57,784 nt of DNA. It comes from CAZSMC01 sp964607755 (lineage in GTDB: Bacteria > Zhuqueibacterota > Zhuqueibacteria > Residuimicrobiales > Krinioviventaceae). The notes beneath the pieces were generated by a model. The model saw only the letters and a list, made by a program, of their open reading frames with translations. It was not told the origin of the DNA and made no database searches. A program made the position numbers and the translations under genes. How positions within the stretch are numbered: position 1 is the stretch's first letter; each line of letters begins with the position of its first letter. Shown piece by piece: positions 46,997-54,932 of the stretch. Location: NCBI GenBank assembly GCA_964607755.1, contig CAZSMC010000027.1, positions 1 through 57,784 on the forward strand, written 5' to 3'.

Positions 46997-49900
46997 ATGC
47001 AGCGATACAAATTTGCCACAGTAACATTACTTTTCTTGATTCTGGTGGCATGTCTGACCGTATGGGGCCAAACTCCGATGGATCAATTGCACGGGGACTT
47101 TGCCGAAACACGGAACGGTCTGCATGCTGGTAACCAGTTTCGAACGACGTTTTACAATGACGGCACTTTTGGCGTTAATGAACGGCCACCAGACATTGGT
47201 GGTGAATGGCCGATTAACTCGGGTCATATCTATATGCTCGATGGCAATGTGTTTGTCGGGTCCGAAGTCATTGATGCCAATGGTGATTTACAGCACATTG
47301 TCAGTACTGTACGAAGTGCGGGCGATGGTTCACCTGGCGCCTGGTCGTCCGGAGATACCGGGCCAAACGGCGAATGGTGGACATTTCTGCCCTTGCCCGG
47401 TTTTGCTTCTGAAGATACCAATAAAATAGCCATGAGCAAATGGCCCTGGGCGTGGCCAGATGCCTGGCCGGATAAACCGGACGATCCTGTAGACCCGGGA
47501 TGGCCCGGCACATGGAACGGCTATTTTGGCAAGGATGTTTTTAATGCTGATGAAGAAAGCTATTTTGTCGCGGATGATTATCAGTTTAAAGAGTTTAAAT
47601 TTTATCCGGATAGCAATGACCTTTCACGGCGTGGACTGGGGCTTCGTATGTACGTCAGAGGTTTTCAATGGTCTAATGCATTGGTGGAAGACGCTCTTTT
47701 CGCTCTTTTTGATCTGGAAAATATCGGCACTCACGATCATGACAAAATGGTGTTCGCCTACAAGTTTGGCAATAATATGGGTGACACAGAAACTGGCGGA
47801 GATGCAGACGATGACAACGGAGCCTTTAACAAAGCAGAAGATGTTGCCTATTTGTTCGATTACGATGACATCGGTGCCGGTGGCTGGACGCCAGTGGGAT
47901 ACTTTGGCGGTGCCTTTCTGGAAAGTCCAGGCAACCCGTACGACGGCATTGATAATGACGGCGATGCGACAAACGGAAACGGTAATGTCATCTCTGAAGA
48001 TATGTTTGTGTCAAAAACGCTTAACGTCGGTGATAATATTGTGCTTATAGATTATAAAACGTTCGAGCGCACCGTGACAAAAATGCCAAACGATACGGTT
48101 TATGTCCATTATCAGGATCTGGTTTTTAAGTTCTGGCCAGGAAAAACGATCGAGGAAATTCCGCATAACCTGGTTGATGATAATCTGAATGGCATCATTG
48201 ATGAAAGCGACGGCGCTTTGATTGGCGACCCCCCAGATCAAATAAAGACATATCTTTATCCCGGATTAAAGTATATCAATTATTTTACAGGCGAGGGCAT
48301 GGACAATCCTCTTATCGATGAACGCCGGGATGATGGTATCGATAATGATGGAGACTGGTTTGCGGTCACTGATGATTTAGGCGCTGATGGTGTTGATAAT
48401 ACCGGCGACCCGGGTGAAGATGACGGAATTCCCACTTTGGGTGAACCGCATTTCGATAAAACCGATATTGATGAATCTGATATGATCGGCTTGTCAAGTT
48501 TTACACTTTATTACTGGCCCGATATTCCACATTATGAAGATGAATTGGTATGGCAAAATATTGTCCCTGGCTATTTTGATGATCTGCTTCAAAATACAAA
48601 TGTGGAACTGCTCTACGGCTCCGGTTATTTCCCGATGAAGCCCGATCAGGTAGAACGTTTTTCCATGGGCATTATATGCGGTATCAGTCTGGATGACTTT
48701 ATGGAAAATAAAAAATGGGTGGCCAAAGCTTATAATGAAAATTATAACTTTTCCAAAGCGCCGCTCATCCCGACAGTGAATGCAATTGCCGGAGATAATA
48801 AAGTGACATTATACTGGGACGATCTGGCCGAGAAATCAGTGGATCCCATCTCGGGTCAAGATTTCGAAGGATACCGGATCTATCGGTCCACAGATCCCGG
48901 CTGGAACGATATGACGCCAATTACCGATGGCAAGGGATCGGTGACTTTTCGTAAACCCATTGCCCAGTTTGATATAGTTAATGAATATGAAGGATATGCT
49001 GCCACTGGCATTAAGGGCATACGCTTTGATCTTGGAACGAATTCAGGGCTTGTTCATAGCTGGACTGATACCACGGTAACAAATGGTCAAAAATATTATT
49101 ACGCTGTAACCTCGTATGACCGTGGAGAACCAACAGCCGGCATTGCTCCGACCGAGTGTTCGAAATTCATTTCCATCAGCACGGCCGGTGATGTGGACAA
49201 GGGTTCAAATGTGGTTATTGTCCGGCCCGAGGCTCCGGTTGCTGGCTATACACCGGCAGAACTCGCCGACCTGACTCTGCTTAAAGGCGGCCGCGCAACT
49301 GGCAAAGTCGGCTATAAGATCATCGATCAGACTTTGATCAAAGATAATCACACGTACAGCATTGTGTTTGAAGACACGCTTGTCGAGACAGAAAGTCGTA
49401 CCTATGCCAGGGCTACGAAAAATTTCAGTTTATTGGATGTGACAGGTGGTGCTTCCGATACTTTGATTGATAAAAGCACAGCTTTTGGTGCAGATGCCCA
49501 GGTGCCAATGACAGACGGTTTCCGACTCGCCCTGCTCAACGCAGAAGCGCTGGCAGTGAACCCGGATAGCACAATGTGGAGTGCGGACAGTGTTCTGGGC
49601 TGGGTGGTCGAACCATTCCGATACAGCCGTACAGCCGGTGTAGCCATGCCCAATGACTATCGCATTGTTTTTTATGATGAACTGGTGGATACCTCCAGGG
49701 CCTCAGCATTATCGCGGGTGCGGGATTTGCCCGCAGTACCGGTTAATTTCACTGTCACGAATACAATTACAGGTGAGCCGGTCGATTTTGCATTTTACGA
49801 AATGGACCAGACCGCTGACCGCGCTGGTTTCTTTACCGGTTTTACTGACCGCACCCGAACCGACCAGATCATTCTGATGGAGCCGAACGACCAGGACTCG

Positions 49901-50392
49901 CTGGTATTTAGCTGGAGTATCGAGTTGGATCGCGCAACAGCCGATACGCTGCACCGCAATCCCCGCGGCGGTGATACGCTGTTCATCAAGACCACCAAAC
50001 CGTTCTTGTCTCACGATGTCTACCAGTTTACTACCAAAGCGGAAGGCGTGGACAAAGACAAGGCCAAAATAGAATTGGATGATATCAAGGTCGTACCCAA
50101 TCCGTATGTTGTGGCGAATTCATGGGAGCCGTTGAATCCGTATTCCAATGGTCGCGGGCCACGTGAACTGCATTTTATTCACTTGCCGGAAGAGTGCACG
50201 ATCAAGATCTTTAATATTCGCGGCCAGCTTGTTCGGGAAATCGAACATTATTCACCATCGGTTGCCAACGGCACTGAAATCTGGGATATGCAGACCAAAG
50301 ACCAACTGGATATCTCTTACGGTATTTACGTTTATCACGTCGATGCCGGTGAGCTCGGCACAAAGATCGGCAAGTTTGCCGTGATAAAGTAA
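46997..50392 (+). CDS. large T9SS-type secreted protein S4
   Basis: I start at ATG 46997 because GAGGAGAG lies at the right distance; the in-frame ATG at 46982 would put the ribosome site inside the gene. The product has 1,131 residues. The signal segment contains LVAC followed by LTVWGQ, so cleavage as a lipoprotein at that Cys cannot be excluded, unlike in S1-S3. The rest is S-family: MDQLHGDFAETRNGLHAGNQ, the acidic DGIDNDGDA/DDNLNGIIDE loops, KTDIDESDMIGL, a fibronectin-like domain (AGDNKVTLYWDDLAEKSVDP) and the VVPNPYVVANSWEPLNPY sorting domain. It pairs with S2. It is the last gene of the cluster and is followed by a strong terminator. Confidence 0.8.
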   Translation: MQRYKFATVTLLFLILVACLTVWGQTPMDQLHGDFAETRNGLHAGNQFRTTFYNDGTFGVNERPPDIGGEWPINSGHIYMLDGNVFVGSEVIDANGDLQHIVSTVRSAGDGSPGAWSSGDTGPNGEWWTFLPLPGFASEDTNKIAMSKWPWAWPDAWPDKPDDPVDPGWPGTWNGYFGKDVFNADEESYFVADDYQFKEFKFYPDSNDLSRRGLGLRMYVRGFQWSNALVEDALFALFDLENIGTHDHDKMVFAYKFGNNMGDTETGGDADDDNGAFNKAEDVAYLFDYDDIGAGGWTPVGYFGGAFLESPGNPYDGIDNDGDATNGNGNVISEDMFVSKTLNVGDNIVLIDYKTFERTVTKMPNDTVYVHYQDLVFKFWPGKTIEEIPHNLVDDNLNGIIDESDGALIGDPPDQIKTYLYPGLKYINYFTGEGMDNPLIDERRDDGIDNDGDWFAVTDDLGADGVDNTGDPGEDDGIPTLGEPHFDKTDIDESDMIGLSSFTLYYWPDIPHYEDELVWQNIVPGYFDDLLQNTNVELLYGSGYFPMKPDQVERFSMGIICGISLDDFMENKKWVAKAYNENYNFSKAPLIPTVNAIAGDNKVTLYWDDLAEKSVDPISGQDFEGYRIYRSTDPGWNDMTPITDGKGSVTFRKPIAQFDIVNEYEGYAATGIKGIRFDLGTNSGLVHSWTDTTVTNGQKYYYAVTSYDRGEPTAGIAPTECSKFISISTAGDVDKGSNVVIVRPEAPVAGYTPAELADLTLLKGGRATGKVGYKIIDQTLIKDNHTYSIVFEDTLVETESRTYARATKNFSLLDVTGGASDTLIDKSTAFGADAQVPMTDGFRLALLNAEALAVNPDSTMWSADSVLGWVVEPFRYSRTAGVAMPNDYRIVFYDELVDTSRASALSRVRDLPAVPVNFTVTNTITGEPVDFAFYEMDQTADRAGFFTGFTDRTRTDQIILMEPNDQDSLVFSWSIELDRATADTLHRNPRGGDTLFIKTTKPFLSHDVYQFTTKAEGVDKDKAKIELDDIKVVPNPYVVANSWEPLNPYSNGRGPRELHFIHLPEECTIKIFNIRGQLVREIEHYSPSVANGTEIWDMQTKDQLDISYGIYVYHVDAGELGTKIGKFAVIK

Positions 50393-50412
50393 AATTGTTT
50401 GTCCTAAATTAT

Positions 50413-50445
50413 AAAAAGTCCCGGTTCAAAAAGCCGGGACTTTTT
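50413..50445 (+). terminator. terminator of the receptor cluster
   Basis: The stem AAAAAGTCCCGG (50413-50424) pairs with CCGGGACTTTTT (50434-50445) around a 9-nt loop. It is a classical rho-independent terminator 20 nt after the S4 stop. Confidence 0.9.
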
Positions 50446-50575
50446 GGTTGAAGCACTATGGCACAATTATTGCAGAATCTGATATATTATCTTCAAAATG
50501 TCCTACTTTACAAACCAGGAATAACTGATGTTGTTTTGTATTAGAGCTGGGATTATCTAATTTAGAGGAGCCGCT

Positions 50576-50866
50576 ATGAACAGCGCTTCCAATTGGTCTA
50601 TAAAAAAGTTACATGATATTCAACCCGGGGAACATCTCTGCATACTCTACAAAACCGATGCCGAGCACCGTCAGATTTTGACCTCTTTTATCATAAATGG
50701 CCTGGAATGCAATCACAAAATTATTTATATCATTGACACCAGAACCATTGATACGATTCAAAACTATCTCAAGGACAAAGGGATAAATCCGAAAAAATAT
50801 ATAATAATTTCTATTATATTCCACCAGAAGAGCTGCTGGGGGAAAATATGCCGGCCAAAGAATTGA
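50576..50866 (+). CDS. MEDS-like sensory domain fragment (frame-shifted from the sensor kinase)
   Basis: The protein has 96 residues, with ribosome site AGAGGAG. The first 75 residues (IQPGEHLCILYKTDAEHRQI, then LECNHKIIYIIDTRTIDT) match the beginning of the MEDS (DcmR-type) sensory domain, which normally has about 150-160 residues and is often fused to kinases. After the A6 run at 50792-50797 this frame becomes unlike the family. The -1 frame reads IPPEELLGENMPAKELKNWI straight into the kinase. Either a frameshift has split one gene, or the two genes overlap by 19 nt and are translationally coupled; GGGGGA stands before the kinase ATG. In both readings the MEDS domain is short. Confidence 0.65.
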   Translation: MNSASNWSIKKLHDIQPGEHLCILYKTDAEHRQILTSFIINGLECNHKIIYIIDTRTIDTIQNYLKDKGINPKKYIIISIIFHQKSCWGKICRPKN

Positions 50867-53040
50867 AAAACTGGATACATAGCCTGGAAATGCGCCAGAA
50901 AGCTGAATTGGAAAAACAACAATATATTCATGAACTTCAAGTTATCAACGATACTGTTATCAAAGCAAGCCGGACCGAAGACGTGGACGAGATTTGTCAT
51001 CTTGTCGGACAAACTGTCCGCGAACTCAATAAAAATGCATTTATTATTGTCTCCCTTTTTGACAGGTCTTTGCAAGCCATTAGAGTACGCGCGTTAATTG
51101 GAGGAGGAGAAAAATTACAGCAATTACTCAACAGTTTACTTGGTTTTCCGTTGTTCAAAGCAACTTTCCGGCCAGAGGAAATGGGTGAGACAGCAAAATA
51201 TTATACCTCCGGAAAGCTGAAAAAGCTACCCGACGGAGTCTTTACACTCATGGCAGGAAAAATATCTAAAAAAAAGGCACAACAGGTAGAAAAACTTTTT
51301 AATATCGGAACCACGTACAGTGTCGGCTTTGCCTTGGGGAACCAACCATATGGCGGCATTTCAATATTTTTGCCCAAAGGAGAAAAGATAAAATCTGCTT
51401 CAACTATCGAAATGTTAGCCAGCAATGTATCTTTAATATTGCAGCAAAGGCAGGCACATATAATGCTCAAGGAAAGCGAGCATGAATTGGCCCGGCAACA
51501 TCATTTGCTGCAGATTTTTATGGATAACAGTCCGGACCATATTTATTTAAAAGACACGCAGAGCCGTTTTTTAATGATAAATCGTGCTATGGCTGACTGG
51601 TTTGGCGTTAAAAAGTCCGAGGACATAATCGGTAAAACAGACTTTGATTTTTTCGAAACAGAGCATGCCCGCGAGGCTTTTGAAGATGAACAGGACATAT
51701 TAAAAACGGGCCAGCCAGTGGTGAATAAAGAAGAAAAAGAAACCTGGCCAAATGACAGACAAACCTGGGTGTCTACAACAAAAGGTCCTCTTTTTGGTGA
51801 AAATGGTGAAATTATCGGAACGTTCGGCATTTCAAGAGACATCACTGACAGCAAACATCTAAAAGAAGAAAGAGAAAAATTTGAAAAACAGCGAATCCGC
51901 TCTCAAAAGCTGGAGACAATAGGAACACTGGCCGGGGGCATTGCTCACGATTTCAACAATATACTAACACCGATTATCGGTTATGCGGATATGGCTCTCT
52001 TATCATTGAATCCTGAGGAACAATTATACAAGAATTTACGCGTGATTCTAAATAGCGCTCAGCGTGCCAGGGATTTGATCCAGCAAATTTTGACATTTAG
52101 CCGGACAGGCGAAGAGAAGAAAAAGCCGCTCGAATTGCATCTCATCGTTAAAGAAGCCATTAAGCTGCTTCGGCAATCAATCCCCAGCACCATTCGTATT
52201 CAGCAACAGATAGATGAATCTTGTCCTGTTGTGTGGGCGGATCCCACACAAATGCGTCAGGTTATTACCAATTTGTGTACCAATGCTTATCAGGCTATGG
52301 AAGAACAGGGAGGATCGATTACGATATCTCTTAAAAAGGTGTATGTCGATGCCAGGACAGCACAGATTTATCCGGATCTTGAGGAAAAAGAGTATGCCTG
52401 TCTGAAAGTTGCTGATACCGGTCCCGGAATGGATGACGAAACTATGAATCGGATTTTTGAACCTTTTTTCACCACCAAAAAAATGGGCAGGGGAACTGGC
52501 ATGGGGCTGGCCGTTGTACATGGCATTGTCAAGGGACATAATGGCGCTATTATCGTTTACAGTGAACCGGGAAAAGGCAGCACCTTCCACGTCTACTTGC
52601 CGACAACGCAGGAGAGAACCGAGTCGCTCCGACAACAAGAGATGGAACAGCTTGAGGCCGGCCAGGCTTTGATCATGGTTGTTGAGGATGAAGAAGCAGT
52701 GGCATCTTTAGTTGAAGAAATGCTAAAAAGTCTTGGCTATACTGTGGAACTGCACAAAAGCAGTACAGCGGCTTTGCAAACGTTTCGTCAACATGCGGAT
52801 AAATATGACCTTGTTCTTACAGACCTGACCATGCCCGAAAAAACCGGACTCGAAGTGGCGGCGGATATAGAGCAATTACGGCCGGCATTACCGGTTTTGT
52901 TAATGACCGGTTATGGTGAAAATATATCTGGTAAAATTAAAGAACATAGTAATATTAAAAAGATCATCAACAAGCCTATCGACCTGCGGGAGCTATCCAC
53001 AACACTCTGCAAAATTTTGGGGCATCCACTGCCAAAGTAA
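50848..53040 (+). CDS. hybrid sensor histidine kinase (GAF-PAS-HisKA-HATPase-REC)
   Basis: The protein has 730 residues and no membrane segment, so it is cytoplasmic. In order: a short coiled stretch (1-35), a GAF-like domain (about 36-200), PAS (about 217-335; MDNSPDHIYLKDTQSRFLMI), HisKA with GGIAHDFNN (phosphorylated H367), HATPase with NLCTNAYQA (N box), ADTGPGM (G1) and GTGMGLAVVHG (G2), and a C-terminal receiver domain with VVEDEE and the acceptor D659 in VLTDLTMP, then NKP. All catalytic residues are present. No separate response regulator is adjacent, so output is through the attached receiver or a distant phosphotransfer protein. The missing N-terminus is in the preceding overlapping frame. 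Confidence 0.9.
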   Translation: MPAKELKNWIHSLEMRQKAELEKQQYIHELQVINDTVIKASRTEDVDEICHLVGQTVRELNKNAFIIVSLFDRSLQAIRVRALIGGGEKLQQLLNSLLGFPLFKATFRPEEMGETAKYYTSGKLKKLPDGVFTLMAGKISKKKAQQVEKLFNIGTTYSVGFALGNQPYGGISIFLPKGEKIKSASTIEMLASNVSLILQQRQAHIMLKESEHELARQHHLLQIFMDNSPDHIYLKDTQSRFLMINRAMADWFGVKKSEDIIGKTDFDFFETEHAREAFEDEQDILKTGQPVVNKEEKETWPNDRQTWVSTTKGPLFGENGEIIGTFGISRDITDSKHLKEEREKFEKQRIRSQKLETIGTLAGGIAHDFNNILTPIIGYADMALLSLNPEEQLYKNLRVILNSAQRARDLIQQILTFSRTGEEKKKPLELHLIVKEAIKLLRQSIPSTIRIQQQIDESCPVVWADPTQMRQVITNLCTNAYQAMEEQGGSITISLKKVYVDARTAQIYPDLEEKEYACLKVADTGPGMDDETMNRIFEPFFTTKKMGRGTGMGLAVVHGIVKGHNGAIIVYSEPGKGSTFHVYLPTTQERTESLRQQEMEQLEAGQALIMVVEDEEAVASLVEEMLKSLGYTVELHKSSTAALQTFRQHADKYDLVLTDLTMPEKTGLEVAADIEQLRPALPVLLMTGYGENISGKIKEHSNIKKIINKPIDLRELSTTLCKILGHPLPK

Positions 53041-53055
53041 ATTAAGAGTGTTTGT

Positions 53056-53260
53056 GTTCAAAATTCGTTCGCCAAATTCGTACGAATTTTCACTGTCGAG
53101 AGACGCTTACCGCCCTTGACAATCGTGCCATCCGGATTCTTGGGGATACTGAGCGCGCCCAGCGTCACACCCTGATATAATTTCACATTATCGTCAATTT
53201 CTATACTCTGAACGCACGGATTGATTCGGCGCTCGGCGACGTCCTGAACAATTTTGCATC
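53056..53260 (-). pseudogene. relic of a second serine acetyltransferase gene
   Basis: The 100 nt at 53102-53201 align without gaps to 54116-54215 of the intact cysE gene, with about 11 mismatches by eye. Translated on the minus strand the core reads EIDDNVKLYQGVTLGALSIP and goes on KNPDGTIVKGGKR; the intact gene differs there by a single residue (G for D). So most changes are silent, as if the copy had been under selection before it broke. On both sides the similarity stops sharply: upstream the open frame reads IVQDVAERRINPCVQS, which I do not recognise, and downstream LSTVKIRTNLANEF before a stop. There is no usable start codon. Confidence 0.75.
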
Positions 53261-53378
53261 TAATTTTTATCTACTGATCAAAAATTGTGTGAGGATGAGG
53301 GCTGAAAAAATTTTACATGGGGGCAATTAATATCTCTGATTTAGTTTTTTTCTTGCGTGTAAGGATTAAATATACTAA

Positions 53379-53407
53379 ATTGCAAATCGCGAATCGCGAA
53401 AAGCAAT
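53379..53407. promoter_or_regulatory. 29-nt dyad, possible operator of the HTH gene
   Basis: The order is ATTGC, three A, TCGCGA, one A, TCGCGA, three A, GCAAT. The outer arms and the two TCGCGA palindromes are symmetric around 53393. It lies 22 nt before the start of an HTH gene (53430), as expected of an autoregulated repressor site. Confidence 0.45.
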
Positions 53408-53429
53408 AATCATAAAGTTAGGAGCACTT

Positions 53430-53828
53430 ATGAAAATGCATCGTGGAATGCGCACCCATGATATTGTTGTGCTGTTAAAAATTTTGACCATACAGGAAAA
53501 GGACTGGTTTCTCAAAGATGTGGCATTTGATTTGGGAATCAGCCAATCGGAAGTTAGTGAATCTCTAAATCGCTCTCGGATTGCCGGATTGTTGACAGCC
53601 GACAAAAAAACAGTCATGAAAAATAACCTCATGATTTTTTCCAGCTCACATCTATACTCAATTATTCACCACGAAGTGCACAAAGATACTATCTTGATTA
53701 AAATCTATAATTTCAAAATTTCGATGTGTTGCAGGGTTCATAATTTAACGCAAAGTTCGCCGAGCACGCAGAGTATTCGCAGAGAAAAACCAGGCCTGTT
53801 TAATTGTCAATATCATTATCGATCTTGA
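53430..53828 (+). pseudogene. truncated HTH (MarR-like) DNA-binding protein
   Basis: The open frame codes for 132 residues behind AGGAGC. Residues 1-68 (MHRGMRTHDIVVLLKILTI ... DLGISQSEVSESLNRSRIAG) form a winged-helix-type DNA-binding domain like small regulators that, from memory, continue with an EFLxHGLKYVFP segment and are clearly longer. Here the sequence after DKKTVMKNNLMIF departs from that pattern and runs into low-complexity and repeat DNA (CACGAAGTGCACAAAG near 53670; CGCAGAGT repeat at 53747-53788) that only happens to stay open. I therefore read it as a gene that has lost its C-terminal part. The DNA-binding half may still be made. Confidence 0.55.
53747..53788. repeat. CGCAGAG-type dispersed repeat
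   Basis: AACGCAAAGTTCGCCGAGCA continues with CGCAGAGTATTCGCAGAGAAAA. Related pieces lie at 3109-3141 and 16852-16875. It falls inside the open frame of the truncated HTH gene. Confidence 0.55.
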
Positions 53829-53948
53829 TATTGACCTTTGTATTTCGAATAACTGCACACCTAAATCTTGTTGTTAATATGAAATTTGACTAATTTTTGC
53901 CCATCACAAAATAACCAGGATCGTTTTGACATTATTATGAAAACAAAT

Positions 53949-54848
53949 TCAGGTATGATAAACCTGCTTTTCCTGAAAAGACACTTTTGTTCCCGGGGGC
54001 ACCGCGGCGGTAATCCAGGTATTGGCGCCAATCACGCTGTTCTCTCCGATAACTGTTTTCCCCCCTAAAATTGTCGCACCGGAATATATCGTCACGTTGT
54101 TGCGCAAGGTCGGGTGACGTTTGCCGCCCTTGACAATGGTGCCATCCGGATTCTTTGGAATACTGAGCGCGCCCAAAGTGACACCCTGATATAATTTCAC
54201 ATTGTCACCAATTTCAGTCGTTTCTCCAATCACAACGCCGGTGCCATGATCGATGAAAAAACTCTTGCCGATCTGTGCACCAGGATGAATATCAATACCA
54301 GTTCGACGGTGCGCCCATTCTGACATGATGCGGGGGATGAGAGGAATTTCCATTTTGTAAATTTCGTGGGCAATCCGGTGGGTGGCAATAGCATACATGT
54401 ATGGATAGCATGAGATGACTTCCTCAATGCTTTTACTCGCCGGATCGCCCTCATAGCCGGCAATTGTATCCAGTTTGAGCATGGAACGGATATCAGGTAT
54501 CAATGAAATCAATTTAAATGCTTTTTCTTCACACGTAGTTTTTGTAATTTCCCCTGTATAATTACCCGTTGCCTGGGCAAAACGGCAAGCCCGGTCAAAT
54601 TCGTCTACTAGATTGAGAAAAAGATTGTCGATCATACTTTGTACAAAAAAGAGCATATTGGACCGGGCAGGAACCCGTTTGCCAAAATAGCCGGGAAAAA
54701 GTATTTGCAAAATAGATTCAAGAATATCAACAACAGGTTTCGTAGCCGGTAGATTGACGCCATCAATGCGATTGATGCCGCCTTCTTTTTCATAGGTTTT
54801 GACAATAAGGTCTGATATGTCAGTCAGTTTTTTTCCGATATCGGTCAT
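53949..54848 (-). CDS. cysE: serine O-acetyltransferase
   Basis: I place the start at 54848 (MTDIGKKLTDISDLIVKTY), giving 299 residues. A longer frame to 54938 would overlap the divergent gene and add a hydrophobic tail unlike the family. The enzyme moves an acetyl group from acetyl-CoA to serine, the first step of cysteine synthesis. The N-terminal helical domain has PYMYAIATHRIAHEIYK. The left-handed beta-helix has GIDIHPGAQIGKSFFIDHGT (catalytic Asp and His), GVVIGETTEIGDNVKLYQGV, the KNPDGTIVKGGKRHPT loop and an end GANTWITAAVPPGTKVSF. It belongs to the long form also seen in plants and many bacteria. No cysK is adjacent. It is divergent from the phosphoesterase gene across 84 nt. Confidence 0.92.
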   Translation of the reverse strand: MTDIGKKLTDISDLIVKTYEKEGGINRIDGVNLPATKPVVDILESILQILFPGYFGKRVPARSNMLFFVQSMIDNLFLNLVDEFDRACRFAQATGNYTGEITKTTCEEKAFKLISLIPDIRSMLKLDTIAGYEGDPASKSIEEVISCYPYMYAIATHRIAHEIYKMEIPLIPRIMSEWAHRRTGIDIHPGAQIGKSFFIDHGTGVVIGETTEIGDNVKLYQGVTLGALSIPKNPDGTIVKGGKRHPTLRNNVTIYSGATILGGKTVIGENSVIGANTWITAAVPPGTKVSFQEKQVYHT

Positions 54849-54932
54849 TATGGAACCCTTTAAGCAATTATAAAAAAAAGTTGTCAACGCTGTTAGTAAA
54901 AAACAAAATAAAATACGAAAAAGGATTAAAAT

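Larger units (their letters stand above)
53041..53429. other. intergenic region with gene relic and dyad elements
   Basis: It holds a perfect 16-nt palindrome AAATTCGTACGAATTT (53074-53089), the cysE-like relic (53056-53260) and the 29-nt dyad at 53379. No intact gene is present. Confidence 0.6.
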
